Numbered from the stretch's first letter, positions 25,163-34,938 are shown. The stretch: 64,000 nucleotides of DNA from Mesorhizobium sp. C432A (GCF_030323145.1 NZ_CP100470.1:1116001-1180000), one strand, 5' to 3'. Numbers and translations are program-made. Notes: generated by a model from the letters alone, not told the origin.

Positions 25163-25780
25163 CTACTGACGTGCGGCAATGGCAGCGGCCGCGCCCACCA
25201 TGAAGCCGGCGGCGGTGCGGTTCAGCGCCTTCAGCGCGCGTGGCGATTTCAGGAACCAGCGCGCCTTGGCGGCCAGCGCAAGATATGGCACCAGCACCAC
25301 GAAGAGCACAATGACGGTGAGCGCGACCAGGATGCCGTAGTCGGCGAGCGTGATGGTCTTCAGGTCGACGATGGTCGGCGTGATGGCGAGGTAGAAGATC
25401 ATCGTTTTCGGGTTGCCCAGCGTGACGGCGAGGCCGGCAAGGAAGCTCGATACCAGGCCGCCCTTGCCTTTCCTGGCCTCGACAGTCTCGGGCGTGATCC
25501 CGGCCGTCCAGAAACGCCAGCCGAGGAAGGCGAGATAGGAGACGCCCAGCCATTTGATGGCGAGAAACACCATGCCGAAGCTTTGCGCGACAAAGGCAAG
25601 GCCGAGCACCACCGCGGTGAGATAAATGAGGTCGCCGAGCATCAGGCCGAACGACATCGCCAGCGATGAGCGGAAGCCGGATCCGAGCGCCCGCGCCACA
25701 AGCGCGGTGACGCCGGGCCCGGGAATGGCGGCGGCGATGCCCAGCGCAGCACTATAGGCAAGGAAGCCGGCGAGGGTCAT
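25163..25780 (-). CDS. LysE/RhtB-family amino-acid exporter
   Basis: The start at 25780 gives 205 residues and the typical LysE opening, MTLAGFLAYSAALGIAAAIPGPGV, where the PGP motif follows the first helix. Further features are GFRSSLAMSFGLMLGDLIY, IKWLGVSYLAFLGWRFW and LAGLAVTLGNPKTMIFYLA, with about six membrane helices. These carriers export amino acids or related small metabolites; the substrate cannot be read from sequence. The gene is divergent from the crystallin-like gene at 25959. Confidence 0.92.
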   Translation of the reverse strand: MTLAGFLAYSAALGIAAAIPGPGVTALVARALGSGFRSSLAMSFGLMLGDLIYLTAVVLGLAFVAQSFGMVFLAIKWLGVSYLAFLGWRFWTAGITPETVEARKGKGGLVSSFLAGLAVTLGNPKTMIFYLAITPTIVDLKTITLADYGILVALTVIVLFVVLVPYLALAAKARWFLKSPRALKALNRTAAGFMVGAAAAIAARQ

Positions 25781-25958
25781 GACGGTCGCACCTCGTGAAA
25801 CGACTCTGATGCCATGAAAGCCTGCAACGGCAAAACGGATTCGATTGCGCCAAGCAGGGCATGAAAGCCGGTCATCCTCGCCTGAAAGCGAGAGATGGTT
25901 CACTTACGCCCCGAAGGCGGTCGGCTATCTCGCATGGCTCCGAACGGCAGGAGCACCC

Positions 25959-26864
25959 ATGTTAGCCAAAAGACTTCACATCCAGCTCATGAAGTGGATG
26001 CCCAACAACTATTCCGAAGCACGCGGTCACGTCCACGAGCTGGAATGGTATCTGTGGTTCGAGGGGCGTCAGGCTTTCAGCCTGTTCGACAAGGGCGATA
26101 GCGATGTCGTTCCGCAGACTGGATATTTTACCGACAGCCGGAACCCTGGCGCCTACCCCGTTCGTCCGATGATCTATCCGCTGGTCGTCAACAACCGCTT
26201 CAAGGTGCGGCTGGTGGCGATCGAGCGTGACGGACCGCAAAAGATAGACCCCGACGACACCGCCAAAGGCGAATTCTACATCGACCTCGACACCAAATAT
26301 CCGCCGGTCTCGGACTGGCGCATCATTGCTGCCGATCCGCGCAATACCGACCTCAACGTGGAAGCGTCGTTCCAGCTGCAATGGCTGGACTATGTCGATA
26401 CCGCCGAGATTGCCGAGGATGGCCCGCCACGCATCATCGACAAGTCCAACTATCCCTATCCCTGGGGCGCCAATGTGATGGTGTTCGAGCACTGGCTCGG
26501 GCTTGGCCGCAAGGCGCCGCTCAAACTCATCGACCCGAACCGCGCATCGCGCCGCGAATACTGGATGATCAATGGCAATGCGGCCCGGCGCATGGTGCAG
26601 GACCTCTATCGCTTCAACGTCAACCAGCTTGGCGTCGCCAACGACACCATCAGCAGTGTTTACGTGCCGAAGCTCAATGCCGGCCACGTCACGGTGACGC
26701 TTTACGAACACGATTTCAGCGACGGCCGCTTCGCGCAAGGGGCGAAGAAGTCCTTCGGCTCGGTCGGCCTCTTCAATCTCAGGGATACCGGTTTCGATGA
26801 CCGCGTCTCATCGGCCGAGGTGATCCATACCTATCCCAAGGTGATCCATCGGGACGTGCATTAG
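25959..26864 (+). CDS. Unknown protein with a C-terminal beta/gamma-crystallin-like segment
   Basis: Starting at 25959 behind a CAGGAG site, the product has 301 residues (MLAKRLHIQLMKWMPNNYSE); an upstream start at 25845 is possible. The N-terminal three-quarters (PYPWGANVMVFEHWLGLGRK and YWMINGNAARRMVQDLYRFN) matches no family I know. The C-terminal ~55 residues (HVTVTLYEHDFSDGRFAQG, then GLFNLRDTGFDDRVSSAEVI) resemble one Greek-key of a beta/gamma-crystallin, including DDRVSS, which fits the calcium motif (N/D)(N/D)xx(S/T)S. No signal peptide is seen with this start. The start sites of this gene and the LysE gene face away from each other over ~180 bases. Confidence 0.7.
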   Translation: MLAKRLHIQLMKWMPNNYSEARGHVHELEWYLWFEGRQAFSLFDKGDSDVVPQTGYFTDSRNPGAYPVRPMIYPLVVNNRFKVRLVAIERDGPQKIDPDDTAKGEFYIDLDTKYPPVSDWRIIAADPRNTDLNVEASFQLQWLDYVDTAEIAEDGPPRIIDKSNYPYPWGANVMVFEHWLGLGRKAPLKLIDPNRASRREYWMINGNAARRMVQDLYRFNVNQLGVANDTISSVYVPKLNAGHVTVTLYEHDFSDGRFAQGAKKSFGSVGLFNLRDTGFDDRVSSAEVIHTYPKVIHRDVH

Positions 26865-26888
26865 GGCCGGATTGCGCTGTTCGCCGGC

Positions 26889-28238
26889 TCAGGATGGGCC
26901 ATCGACATGGGTGATGCGCCAGATGGTGCCGTTGCCATCCTCGGTGACGATAAGCGCGCCGTCCCTGGCCACCGCGACGCCGACCGGCCGGCCCCAGACG
27001 GCGTCGTCGGAGAGGACGAAGCCGGTGATGAAATCCTGGTACTCGCCGGTCGGCTTGCCGTGGCTGAATCTCAGCCGCACCACCTTGTAGCCGGTCCTCA
27101 TACCACGGTTCCAGGAGCCGTGCAGGGCGACGAAGGCGTCACCCTTGTACTCTGCCGGGAAATTGCCGCCGCCATAGAAGGCGATGTTGAGCGGCGCCGA
27201 ATGCGCCTGCATCAGCACGTCGGGCACGGTGACCGAGCCGGCGAGGTCTGGGCGCGCGCCCTCGTGACGCGGGTCCTCGTTGGCGCCGATATAATACCAG
27301 GGCCAGCCATAGAAGGCGCCGTCCTTGACTGAGGTGGCATATTCGAACGGCACATCGTCGCCGAGACCGTCGCGCTCGTTGACGACACACCACAGCGCGC
27401 CGGTGGCCGGTTGCACGGTCATGCCCGAACAATTGCGCAGGCCGGTGGCGAGGATGCGGCCATTCTTGCCGTCGGGGCCGAAGGCCAGCACGTCGGCACG
27501 GCCATCCTCGGAACCCCAGGTGGCGCCGAGTGGCTGTGATTTTGCCCAGGCGTCAAGGCCGCTATTCGGTGCCTTCCCCATGCCCTCCGCGACGTTAGAA
27601 CCGGAGCCGACCGAGAGATACAGCGTCTTCCCGTCCGGCGAGAAGGCGATATCGCGGGTCCAGTGGCCGCCGGTAGGGATGTCGGAGACAATCGTCTCCG
27701 GTTCGCCGGAGGCTTTAAGGTCGCCGTCGCGATAGGCGTAGCGGACCACGCTGTCGTTGTTGGCGACGTAGACCCATTGCGGCTTGTCGCCAGGCGGGTA
27801 GAAGGCGATGCCATAGGGCTGGTTGAGATTGTCGGCAAAAATGCCCTCTTCGGCCGGCTTCGCGCTACCCTTGGCCAGCCGATAGACGCGGATCTGGTTG
27901 GCGTCACTGTCGGCGACGAACAGGTCGCCGTTCGGCGCCACGCGCACGACCCGCGGATTGGAAATGCCGGAAGCAACCAGTTCGGCCGAAAACCCAGGCA
28001 GCAGGACGGGCTTCGCGCCCTCGGGCCGATCGCCAAGGCCGGCGCTGTTGGAGGCGGATTCGGTGATGTTGGGCTTTTGCAGATCATCCGGCTTGATCAG
28101 CCGGCGCACACCTGGCTTGTCGGCCGTCCAGTCGCCGAAAGCGTCCTTGCCGGTCAGCAGCGGTTGATCGGCCTCCTGGGCGAAGGTGCTGGTGGCCAGA
28201 AGCAGGGCAAGGCCTGCCAAGCCGGCAATCCGGATCAT
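26889..28238 (-). CDS. Periplasmic PQQ-dependent sugar dehydrogenase (sorbosone dehydrogenase-like)
   Basis: The 449-residue protein begins with a signal peptide (MIRIAGLAGLALLLATSTFA). It then has a six-bladed beta-propeller with repeated motifs such as PNGDLFVADSDANQIRVYRL, NQPYGIAFYP, TRDIAFSPDGKTLYLSVG and GLRNCSGMTVQPATGALW. It also has the late FVALHGSWNRGMRTGYKVVRL, characteristic of soluble glucose/sorbosone dehydrogenases. These oxidise aldoses with PQQ in the periplasm. No PQQ synthesis gene is in the window. The sugar specificity is not predictable. Confidence 0.9.
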   Translation of the reverse strand: MIRIAGLAGLALLLATSTFAQEADQPLLTGKDAFGDWTADKPGVRRLIKPDDLQKPNITESASNSAGLGDRPEGAKPVLLPGFSAELVASGISNPRVVRVAPNGDLFVADSDANQIRVYRLAKGSAKPAEEGIFADNLNQPYGIAFYPPGDKPQWVYVANNDSVVRYAYRDGDLKASGEPETIVSDIPTGGHWTRDIAFSPDGKTLYLSVGSGSNVAEGMGKAPNSGLDAWAKSQPLGATWGSEDGRADVLAFGPDGKNGRILATGLRNCSGMTVQPATGALWCVVNERDGLGDDVPFEYATSVKDGAFYGWPWYYIGANEDPRHEGARPDLAGSVTVPDVLMQAHSAPLNIAFYGGGNFPAEYKGDAFVALHGSWNRGMRTGYKVVRLRFSHGKPTGEYQDFITGFVLSDDAVWGRPVGVAVARDGALIVTEDGNGTIWRITHVDGPS

Positions 28239-28347
28239 GCTGTTCTCCTCGAACTCGCGCCGGTCGGCGCGTCATGCACAAGGGAGATATTGTGCGGCCG
28301 CCGCAAAAGAGAAGCGTGCGCGCGCGCAGATTCGACGAGAGAACCGC

Positions 28348-28548
28348 TCAACTTTCCTCTTCGACGTCGAGATCGTCGTCGAGACGCTTTTCCAATGCGA
28401 CGAGATCTTCCGGCAGCGGCAAGCCCATGGCGCGCATTTCGCGCAGTTTTTCGCGCAGCTGCTCCTGGATTTCGTGCTCGTCCTCCGGCTGGTTGACCAT
28501 TTCTTCGAGCAGCATGCTGATCTGGGCCTTGAACGATTCAAGCGCCAT
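28348..28548 (-). CDS. Conserved small acidic protein downstream of hrcA
   Basis: The 66-residue product (MALESFKAQISMLLEEMVNQ, then EIQEQLREKLREMRAMGLPL and ending LDDDLDVEEES) is strongly charged and almost entirely helical. It is probably a cytoplasmic coiled-coil mini-protein. A GGAGGGC site precedes the ATG. It lies 36 bases after the hrcA stop on the same strand and may be co-transcribed. I recognise no named family. Confidence 0.75.
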   Translation of the reverse strand: MALESFKAQISMLLEEMVNQPEDEHEIQEQLREKLREMRAMGLPLPEDLVALEKRLDDDLDVEEES

Positions 28549-28584
28549 TCTGCGCCCTCCTTTACGGTGATCCCGGCTTCGGAA

Positions 28585-29670
28585 TTATCTTAACATCCGG
28601 GTAATCAATTGCGCAGTGTAGTCGACCATAGGCACGATGCGGGCATAATTCAGCCTGGTCGGGCCGATGACGCCGAGCGCGCCGACGACGCGGGCGTCCT
28701 TGTCGCGGTAAGGCGCCACGACCAGCGACGAGCCGGAGAGCGAGAACAGCTTGTTTTCCGAGCCGATGAAGATCCGCACGCCGGGGCCGTCCTCGGCGAG
28801 GTCGAGCAGCTGGATCAGCCCGTCCTGCGTCTCCAGATCCTCGAACAGGTGGCGCAGCAATTCGATATCGGCCTGGGCGGTGACGTTTTCGAGCAAATTG
28901 GCGCGGCCGCGCACGATAAGGCGCGCCGGCAGGCCGCTATCGGCGCCGGCCCACACCGCCAGGCCTTTCTCGACCAGGTCCTGCGACAGCGTGTCCAGCG
29001 CTGCCCGGGTCTCATCCTTGATACGGGCGATCTCGATGCGCGCCTCGGCGAGCGTGCGGCCCCTGATATGGGCGTTGAGGAAGTTGGAGGCCTCGTGCAG
29101 CTGCGAGACGGTGATGCCGGCCGGCAGGTCGACGACGCGGTTCTCGACATCGCCATTCTGCGACACCATCACCGCCAGCGCCTTGGTCGGCTCGAGCTGG
29201 ATGAACTCGATGTGCTTCAGCGCCACTTCGTTCTTGGTGGCGAGCACCAGGCCGGCGCCGCGCGACATGCCCGACAGCATCTGGCTGGCCTCGGTCAGCA
29301 TGTGTTCCAGCGTCGCGCCCGAGCCGGAGGCGCGCACCTGCGCCTCGATGACGCGGCGTTCCTCGTCGGAGAGATCGCCAAGCTCCATGAAGGCATCGAC
29401 GAAGAAGCGCAGGCCGGTCTGCGTCGGCAGGCGCCCGGCCGAGATGTGCGGGGCATAGATCAGGCCGAGATGCTCGAGGTCGCTCATCACGTTGCGGATG
29501 GTGGCCGGCGACAGCGACGACGGCAGGATGCGCGACAGGCTGCGCGATCCCACAGGCTCACCGTCCTTCAGATAGGATTCGACGATGCGCCGAAAGATGT
29601 CGCGCGAACGCATGTCGAGCGACTGCAGCGCGGGCGCCAGCAAACTGGGTTCGGTGACTGCCTTGGTCAT
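28585..29670 (-). CDS. hrcA: Heat-inducible transcription repressor HrcA
   Basis: From ATG 29670 the protein has 361 residues. The winged helix lies at residues ~15-90 ([47 protein letters not shown]). It is followed by the GAF-like effector region ending [26 protein letters not shown]. HrcA represses groESL/dnaK-type operons by binding CIRCE, aided by GroEL. No CIRCE inverted repeat is visible in the hrcA-rph intergenic region. The frame is open upstream to 30210, overlapping rph, and that part is spurious. In relatives grpE often follows; here it does not. Confidence 0.96.
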   Translation of the reverse strand: MTKAVTEPSLLAPALQSLDMRSRDIFRRIVESYLKDGEPVGSRSLSRILPSSLSPATIRNVMSDLEHLGLIYAPHISAGRLPTQTGLRFFVDAFMELGDLSDEERRVIEAQVRASGSGATLEHMLTEASQMLSGMSRGAGLVLATKNEVALKHIEFIQLEPTKALAVMVSQNGDVENRVVDLPAGITVSQLHEASNFLNAHIRGRTLAEARIEIARIKDETRAALDTLSQDLVEKGLAVWAGADSGLPARLIVRGRANLLENVTAQADIELLRHLFEDLETQDGLIQLLDLAEDGPGVRIFIGSENKLFSLSGSSLVVAPYRDKDARVVGALGVIGPTRLNYARIVPMVDYTAQLITRMLR

Positions 29671-29818
29671 TCGAGCCAAAAACCTCCGGCTCAAGGATAT
29701 AGACTTCCATCGCCCCCGCGCAACCCGGCGTCTATCTGGGGGCCTTTTCCTTTGCGCCATGGGCTGCATGCGTCTACAAGCCGCCGACGCAACCATAAAA
29801 GAACAGAAAGAGGCCTCG

Positions 29819-30535
29819 ATGCGCCCTTCCAAACGCCAAGCCGACGAAATGCGCGCCATCTCCTTCGAGCGCGGCGTCTCCAAACACGCCGAAGGCTCGT
29901 GCCTGGTGAAATTCGGCGACACGCATGTGTTGTGCACGGCGAGCCTGGAGGAAAAGGTGCCGGGCTGGATGCGCAATTCCGGCAAGGGCTGGGTGACGGC
30001 GGAATACGGCATGCTGCCGCGTTCGACCGGCGAGCGCATGCGCCGTGAAGCCTCGGCCGGCAAGCAAGGCGGCCGCACGCTGGAAATCCAGCGGCTGATC
30101 GGCCGCTCCTTGCGCGCCGTCGTCGACCTGCAGGCGCTGGGCGAACAGCAGATCACCGTCGACTGCGACGTCATCCAGGCCGATGGCGGCACCCGCACGG
30201 CTTCGATCACCGGCGGCTGGGTGGCGCTCTACGATTGCCTGCGCTGGATGGAAGCGCGGCAGATGGCCAGTGTTGCCAAGGTGCTGAAGGACCATGTCGC
30301 GGCAATTTCCTGCGGCATCCATGACGGCCAGCCGGTCATCGACCTCGACTACATCGAGGATTCATCTGCCGGCACCGACGCCAATTTCGTCATGACCGGC
30401 AAGGGCGGCATCGTCGAGATCCAGGGCACCGCCGAGGGCGAGCCGTTCTCGGAAGGGCAGTTCGCGGAGCTGATGGGCCTGGCAAAGAAGGGCATTCAGC
30501 GGCTGGTGAGCTTGCAGCAGATGGCTGTGGCCTGA
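29819..30535 (+). CDS. rph: Ribonuclease PH
   Basis: The start at 29819 gives 238 residues, the exact normal length ([20 protein letters not shown]). Motifs include [59 protein letters not shown], and the phosphate-binding/catalytic [19 protein letters not shown]. RNase PH trims tRNA 3' ends phosphorolytically. It is divergent from hrcA, an arrangement conserved in many alphaproteobacteria. It is followed by a repeat pair before the VOC gene. Confidence 0.97.
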   Translation: MRPSKRQADEMRAISFERGVSKHAEGSCLVKFGDTHVLCTASLEEKVPGWMRNSGKGWVTAEYGMLPRSTGERMRREASAGKQGGRTLEIQRLIGRSLRAVVDLQALGEQQITVDCDVIQADGGTRTASITGGWVALYDCLRWMEARQMASVAKVLKDHVAAISCGIHDGQPVIDLDYIEDSSAGTDANFVMTGKGGIVEIQGTAEGEPFSEGQFAELMGLAKKGIQRLVSLQQMAVA

Positions 30536-30554
30536 TTGAATTTAACGTGATGAC

Positions 30555-30724
30555 GTCGGCGATCCTTCATACCCCCCTCTGGCCTGCCGGCCATCTCCCC
30601 CGCAAGGGGGAGATCAGAGGTCGCAACCGTTTTCGCCAACCATCAACGTTGAGACGCCGCCAGCGGAACTGCCGATCTCCCCCCTTGAGGGGGAGATGCC
30701 CGGCAGGGTAGAGGGGGGCGCCTC
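30555..30724. repeat. Inverted pair of palindromic repeats (family B)
   Basis: The left copy (about 30558-30616) has GCGATCCTTCAT, CCCCCTCTGGCCTGCCGGCC and ATCTCCCCCGCAAGGGGGAGAT. The right copy (about 30674-30724) has ATCTCCCCCCTTGAGGGGG, AGATGCCCGGCAGGGTAG and AGGGGGGCGCC. The spacer (~55 bases) is empty. The right copy runs into the start codon region of the VOC gene at 30725, which therefore has no clear ribosome site. Confidence 0.8.
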
Positions 30725-31135
30725 GTGACGCCCTCCGCTATTCTTGAGTCAGCGCTTTACGTCACGGATCTCGCCGCCGCCGAAGCCTTCTACTCCGACG
30801 TGCTTGGACTCGGCCTGCTCGGCAAGGTCGACGGCCGCCATCTCTTCTTCCGCTGCGGCCCGGGCGTACTGCTCATCTTCAACGCCGAAGCCACAAAAAT
30901 CCCGCCGGCACCGGATGCGCGGCTGAAAGTGCCGCCGCATGGCACGGTCGGCGAGGGCCATCTCTGCTTTGCCGCAAGTGCGGATGAACTCGCACAGTGG
31001 AAGGCGCAACTTGAGGCGAAAAACATCGCCATCGAAAGCGAATTCGAATGGCCGCAGGGCGGGCGTTCGATCTACATACGCGACCCCTCGTGCAATTCGA
31101 TCGAATTCGCCGAGCCAAGGATCTGGGGCCTTTGA
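30725..31135 (+). CDS. VOC-superfamily (glyoxalase/bleomycin resistance-type) protein
   Basis: The 136-residue protein has the two beta-alpha-beta-beta-beta modules of the vicinal oxygen chelate fold: [59 protein letters not shown] and [16 protein letters not shown]. The last Glu and the His in GHLCF are plausible metal ligands. The reaction is unknown. The annotated GTG start at 30725 abuts a repeat. Its stop overlaps the rdgB start (TGATG), so it is translationally coupled to rdgB. Confidence 0.88.
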   Translation: MTPSAILESALYVTDLAAAEAFYSDVLGLGLLGKVDGRHLFFRCGPGVLLIFNAEATKIPPAPDARLKVPPHGTVGEGHLCFAASADELAQWKAQLEAKNIAIESEFEWPQGGRSIYIRDPSCNSIEFAEPRIWGL

Positions 31136-31782
31136 TGCATTCTCTCGATGGAAAGAAGATCGTCGTTGCCAGCCACAATGCGGGCAAGCTGCGCGAATTC
31201 GCCGATTTGATGGGTCCGTTCGGCTTCGAGGCGAAGTCGGCCAAGGACTACGGCCTGCCGGAACCGGAGGAGACCGGCACCACCTTCGAGGAAAACGCCT
31301 ACATCAAGGCCTTCGCCGCGGCTAAGGCGACCGGCTTGCCGGCGCTGTCGGACGATTCGGGCCTGTGCGTCGACGCGCTCGACGGCGCCCCCGGCGTCTA
31401 CACCGCCAATTGGGCCGAAGCTCCCGATGGCAGCCGCGACTTCAGCATGGCCATGCAGCGCACCGAAGTGGCCTTGCAGGAGGTCGGCGCCGCCAAGCCA
31501 GCGCAGCGCAAGGGGCGGTTCGTCGCCGTCATCTGCCTGGCCTTCCCCAATGGCGAGGCTGAATATTATCGCGACGAGGCTGAGGGAACGCTGGTGTGGC
31601 CGCCGCGCGGCGAACTGGGCTTCGGCTACGACCCGGTGTTTTTGCCGGACGGTTTCGACAAGACGTTCGGCGAGATGAGCGCTGAGGAAAAACACGGCTG
31701 GAAGCCCGGGCAGCCGACGGCGCTGTCGCACCGCGCCCGCGCCTTCCAGAAATTCGCCCGCGCCAGGTTAGGCTCAGCCTAA
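31135..31782 (+). CDS. rdgB: XTP/dITP diphosphatase (non-canonical purine NTP pyrophosphatase)
   Basis: The start at 31135 gives 215 residues ([20 protein letters not shown]) and overlaps the VOC stop by one base. Family motifs are the [10 protein letters not shown] nucleotide-binding loop, [44 protein letters not shown] and [11 protein letters not shown]. The enzyme hydrolyses ITP, dITP and XTP and so keeps damaged purines out of nucleic acids. The stop overlaps the hemW start by one base. Confidence 0.96.
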   Translation: MHSLDGKKIVVASHNAGKLREFADLMGPFGFEAKSAKDYGLPEPEETGTTFEENAYIKAFAAAKATGLPALSDDSGLCVDALDGAPGVYTANWAEAPDGSRDFSMAMQRTEVALQEVGAAKPAQRKGRFVAVICLAFPNGEAEYYRDEAEGTLVWPPRGELGFGYDPVFLPDGFDKTFGEMSAEEKHGWKPGQPTALSHRARAFQKFARARLGSA

Positions 31783-32939
31783 TGTCGCTGGACCGCAGCC
31801 CGGGCTTCGGCGTCTACATCCATTGGCCGTTCTGCGCGGCCAAATGCCCGTATTGCGACTTCAATAGCCATGTCCGTCACCAGCCGGTCGACCAGGAGCG
31901 CTTTGCCCGCGCCTTCGAGACCGAGCTGAAGACCATGCGCGAGCGCACCGGGCCGCGCGAAGTGACCAGCATCTTTCTCGGCGGCGGCACACCGTCGCTA
32001 ATGCAGCCGCAGACGGTGGCGGCGGTGCTGGACGCCGTGGCGAAGAACTGGACGGTGCCCGACGGCATCGAGGTGACGCTGGAAGCCAATCCATCTTCGG
32101 TCGAGGCCGAGCGCTTTCGCGGCTACCGCGCCGCCGGCGTCAACCGCGTGTCGCTCGGCGTGCAGGCGCTGAACGACAAGGATCTGCGCTTCCTCGGCCG
32201 GCTGCACAATGTCGACGAGGCGCTGCATGCAATTGGCCTGGCACGGGACATATTCCCAAGACTTTCCTTCGACCTGATCTACGCCCGCCCCGGCCAGACG
32301 CTGGACGACTGGCAGGTGGAGCTCGAACAGGCGATCGGCCATGCCGCCGACCATCTGTCGCTCTACCAGCTGACCATCGAGGAAGGCACGCCGTTCCATG
32401 CGCTGCATGCGGCGCACAAGTTTACCGTTCCCGACAATGACCGGGCCGCCGATCTCTATGCGCTGACTCAGGAGGTCACCGCGGCGCATGGCCTGCCGGC
32501 CTATGAGATTTCCAACCACGCCAGGCCGGGCGCCGAGAGCCGGCACAATCTGACCTATTGGCGGTATGGCGAATATGTCGGCGTCGGACCGGGCGCGCAT
32601 GGCCGCTTTATCGAGAACGGCCACCGTGTTGTGACGATCGCCGAGCGGATGCCGGAGACCTGGGCCAATCTGGTGGAGGCCAGGGGCCATGGCGTCACCG
32701 GCGGCGAGATCCTGACGCGCTCCGAAGAGGCCGACGAGTTCCTGCTGATGGGGCTGAGGTTGGCCGAAGGCATCGACCTTTCCCGCTACGAGGCGTTTTC
32801 CGGGCGCGGCCTGTCGAGCGCCCGGCTGACCGTGCTGCAGGATGAGGGGCTGGTGGCGCCGATCGGCAATGCCAGGCTACGCGCCACGCCAGCCGGCATG
32901 ATCGTGCTCGATGCCGTGGTGGCGGATTTGGCGCGGTAG
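31782..32939 (+). CDS. hemW: Radical SAM haem chaperone HemW
   Basis: The 385-residue protein has the radical-SAM cluster motif CAAKCPYC (Cys18, Cys22, Cys25), SIFLGGGTPSLM, GVNRVSLGVQALNDKDLRFLGR, FDLIYARPGQT and YEISNHARPGAESRHNLTYW. The CxxxCxxC motif lacks the extra fourth Cys of true HemN coproporphyrinogen oxidases, so HemW, which delivers haem, is the better call. It is placed with rdgB as in many proteobacteria and follows it with a one-base overlap. Confidence 0.94.
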   Translation: MSLDRSPGFGVYIHWPFCAAKCPYCDFNSHVRHQPVDQERFARAFETELKTMRERTGPREVTSIFLGGGTPSLMQPQTVAAVLDAVAKNWTVPDGIEVTLEANPSSVEAERFRGYRAAGVNRVSLGVQALNDKDLRFLGRLHNVDEALHAIGLARDIFPRLSFDLIYARPGQTLDDWQVELEQAIGHAADHLSLYQLTIEEGTPFHALHAAHKFTVPDNDRAADLYALTQEVTAAHGLPAYEISNHARPGAESRHNLTYWRYGEYVGVGPGAHGRFIENGHRVVTIAERMPETWANLVEARGHGVTGGEILTRSEEADEFLLMGLRLAEGIDLSRYEAFSGRGLSSARLTVLQDEGLVAPIGNARLRATPAGMIVLDAVVADLAR

Positions 32940-32945
32940 ATCGCG

Positions 32946-33269
32946 ATGAAGAACGTGCTGTTCGTCTGCAGCCAGAACCGCTTGCGCAGCCCGACCGCCG
33001 AGCAGGTGTTCTCCAAACGTAGGGATATCGAGGTCGCGTCGGCCGGCACCAACCACGACGCCCACACGCCGCTGACGCATGAGCTGGTCGCCTGGGCCGA
33101 CATCGTCTTCGTGATGGAAAAGGCGCACCGCACCAAGCTGCAGAAGAAATTCAAGGAGAGCCTGAAGAAGGCCCGCGTCATCTGCCTCGACATCCCGGAT
33201 GATTACGGATTCATGGATCCGGAGTTGGTGCGATTGCTGGAGGTGAGGGTGACGCGATACCTGGGCTGA
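32946..33269 (+). CDS. Low-molecular-weight protein tyrosine phosphatase-like protein
   Basis: The 107-residue protein begins MKNVLFVCSQNRLRSPTAEQ, with a CxxxxxR(S) phosphate loop (Cys8, Arg14), then IEVASAGTNHDAHTPLTHE, DIVFVMEKAHRTKL and ICLDIPDDYGFMDPEL. These match the short LMW-PTP subgroup, although the usual DP(W/Y) acid loop is changed to DIPDDY. The substrate is unknown. It follows hemW after 6 bases and is likely part of the same transcript. Confidence 0.85.
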   Translation: MKNVLFVCSQNRLRSPTAEQVFSKRRDIEVASAGTNHDAHTPLTHELVAWADIVFVMEKAHRTKLQKKFKESLKKARVICLDIPDDYGFMDPELVRLLEVRVTRYLG

Positions 33270-33390
33270 CTGATGTGGTTGGGGCGTTCCACGCCCGCGT
33301 TCGCCATCCTCGGGCTTCACCCGGGATTTGCCGCGAGGTTAAGGCGCTGCAGCGGTTCAGAATTCTGCGCCGCTGCATCCTTCGGCAGAG

Positions 33391-33457
33391 GTCACGGAAT
33401 GGATCATAGGGTCTGCGCCGCGTCACTTCGCTCCTTGCTTCGCCCTAGGATGACGAT
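33391..33457 (-). repeat. Solo copy of the family D repeat
   Basis: On the plus strand it runs TCACGGAATGGATC, ATAGGGTCTGCGCCGCGTCA, CTTCGCTCCTTGCTTCGCCC and TAGGATGACGA. It is the same repeat as the two arms around the GIY-YIG gene at 62902-63428, with a few changes. Only one copy is present. The nearby 33300-33330 stretch is a separate short palindrome (CCTCGGGCTTCACCCGGG). No gene is seen in 33270-33475. Confidence 0.8.
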
Positions 33458-33475
33458 GTTGCACCGATCGACAAA

Positions 33476-33664
33476 CTAAGCGTCGTGCTTGAAGCGGCGC
33501 TTGCCGCGGTGTTTCTCGGCATGCGCCTCTCCGGTCCGGGCCGGCTTGGCGTCGCTCTTGTCCCGGCGGACGCTGTTCTGGTCGTTCATCGGATGCGGCG
33601 GCGCGCCTTCGCGGGCGCTCTTCGTTTCAAGACGGGTGATGAAGATATCGAAACGATTGGGCAT
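33476..33664 (-). CDS. Small basic hypothetical protein
   Basis: The start at 33664 gives 62 residues (MPNRFDIFITRLETKSAREG, then PHPMNDQNSVRRDKSDAKPA, ending KHRGKRRFKHDA). It is very rich in Lys, Arg and His and probably disordered. A GGAG lies 13 bases before the ATG, a rather long spacing. It follows the small gene 33672-33857 on the same strand after 7 bases, so the two may form a mini-operon. No family is recognised. Confidence 0.5.
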   Translation of the reverse strand: MPNRFDIFITRLETKSAREGAPPHPMNDQNSVRRDKSDAKPARTGEAHAEKHRGKRRFKHDA

Positions 33665-33671
33665 CGTACGG

Positions 33672-33857
33672 TCAGTGCTCCGTCGTGCTGTCCGGTTTGT
33701 TGTCCGAAAGCCTGACATTCGTCGGCAAGGCGGTGGCCGCCCGACTGGCCAGGCCGGTGTCGCTTTCGGCGAGCGCACGCTTGCCCTTTCGCGCAGTGAA
33801 GCGCTTGCGCTCGGCATAATAGGGCTCGAAAACGTCCTGCAATTCCAGGCTGTCCAT
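33672..33857 (-). CDS. Small hypothetical protein
   Basis: The 61-residue product (MDSLELQDVFEPYYAERKRF, then TARKGKRALAESDTGLASRA) has an excellent ribosome site, GAGGAGGAGG, just before the ATG, which supports expression. It is charged and contains no membrane segment. It is followed by another small basic protein. No family is recognised. Confidence 0.6.
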   Translation of the reverse strand: MDSLELQDVFEPYYAERKRFTARKGKRALAESDTGLASRAATALPTNVRLSDNKPDSTTEH

Positions 33858-34029
33858 CCTGTCCTCCTCCTCAAGAGACTCAGGTATTCAATCCGCCAGC
33901 CACGCTTTCGTTCCCCACTGTGGCAAAGACATGGCCGCCGGGTTACATCGGCGTCAGGTTTGGCTCGACGTTCGGGATTTTGCAACCCGGCGCGCGCCGT
34001 GCCAAACAGGGCGAAATGGAGAGACCCCG

Positions 34030-34938
34030 GTGACCGGCGAGAAGCGCAGCTATGTGATTGGGCAGACCGAGGTCGCAGTCCGGCCGCTGGCGCCGGCGCT
34101 GTATCTGGTGGCGACGCCGATCGGCAACCTCTCCGACATCACGCTGCGCGCCTTGGAAACGCTGGCTGCCGCCGACATAGTCGCCTGCGAGGACACCCGC
34201 GTCTCACGCGTGCTGCTCGACCGCTACGGCATCCGCAGGCGCACAACCGCCTATCACGAACACAATGCCGGCGAGGCGGGACCGAAGCTGATCGCGGCAC
34301 TCGAGGCCGGGCAGAGCGTGGCGCTGATTTCGGATGCCGGCACGCCGCTGATCTCCGACCCAGGCTACCGGCTGGTCGGCGAAGCGCTGGAGCGCGGCCT
34401 GCGCGTGGTGCCGATCCCCGGCCCATCGGCGCCGCTGGCGGCGCTGACGGCGTCGGGCCTGCCGTCCGACGCCTTCCTGTTTGCCGGGTTTCTGCCGGTG
34501 AAATCAGGGCAGCGGATGACAAAGCTGGAAACGTTCAGGGCGGTGCCGGCAACGCTGATCTTCTTCGAGTCGCCACGCCGGCTGGCCGAAACGCTGGTCG
34601 CCATGGTCGAGGCGTTGGGCGGCGCGCGCAAGGCCGCCATCGGCCGCGAGCTGACCAAGACTTTCGAAGAGATGCGGACGGGAACGCTGCAGGCGCTGGC
34701 CGATCATTATGCGGCGGCCGATACGCCGAAGGGCGAAATCGTCATCTGCGTCGGGCCCGCCGAGATCAAGGCCGACCAACCCGCCGACATCGACAGGCTG
34801 CTGCTGTCGCTGGCCGCCGAAATGCCGGCGTCCAAGGCGGCGGCGGAGGCGGCGAAGATGACCGGCGGGCAGAAGCAGGCGCTTTACCGGCGGCTGCTGG
34901 AACTCAGGGATGCGGTTGGAGAAGGTGAAGGTGGCTGA
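34030..34938 (+). CDS. rsmI: 16S rRNA (cytidine-1402-2'-O)-methyltransferase
   Basis: I start at GTG 34030 (302 residues), where a GGAG site precedes; the frame is open to 33931. Motifs are [73 protein letters not shown] and [20 protein letters not shown], all typical of the tetrapyrrole-methylase-like RsmI. It methylates C1402 of 16S rRNA in the decoding centre. The following yraN gene overlaps its 3' end, a widely conserved pairing. Confidence 0.96.
   Translation: MTGEKRSYVIGQTEVAVRPLAPALYLVATPIGNLSDITLRALETLAAADIVACEDTRVSRVLLDRYGIRRRTTAYHEHNAGEAGPKLIAALEAGQSVALISDAGTPLISDPGYRLVGEALERGLRVVPIPGPSAPLAALTASGLPSDAFLFAGFLPVKSGQRMTKLETFRAVPATLIFFESPRRLAETLVAMVEALGGARKAAIGRELTKTFEEMRTGTLQALADHYAAADTPKGEIVICVGPAEIKADQPADIDRLLLSLAAEMPASKAAAEAAKMTGGQKQALYRRLLELRDAVGEGEGG

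Noticed and set aside
29671..30210. N-terminal extension of HrcA
   Set aside because: The extension is antisense to rph and has no family similarity; ATG 29670 gives normal HrcA.
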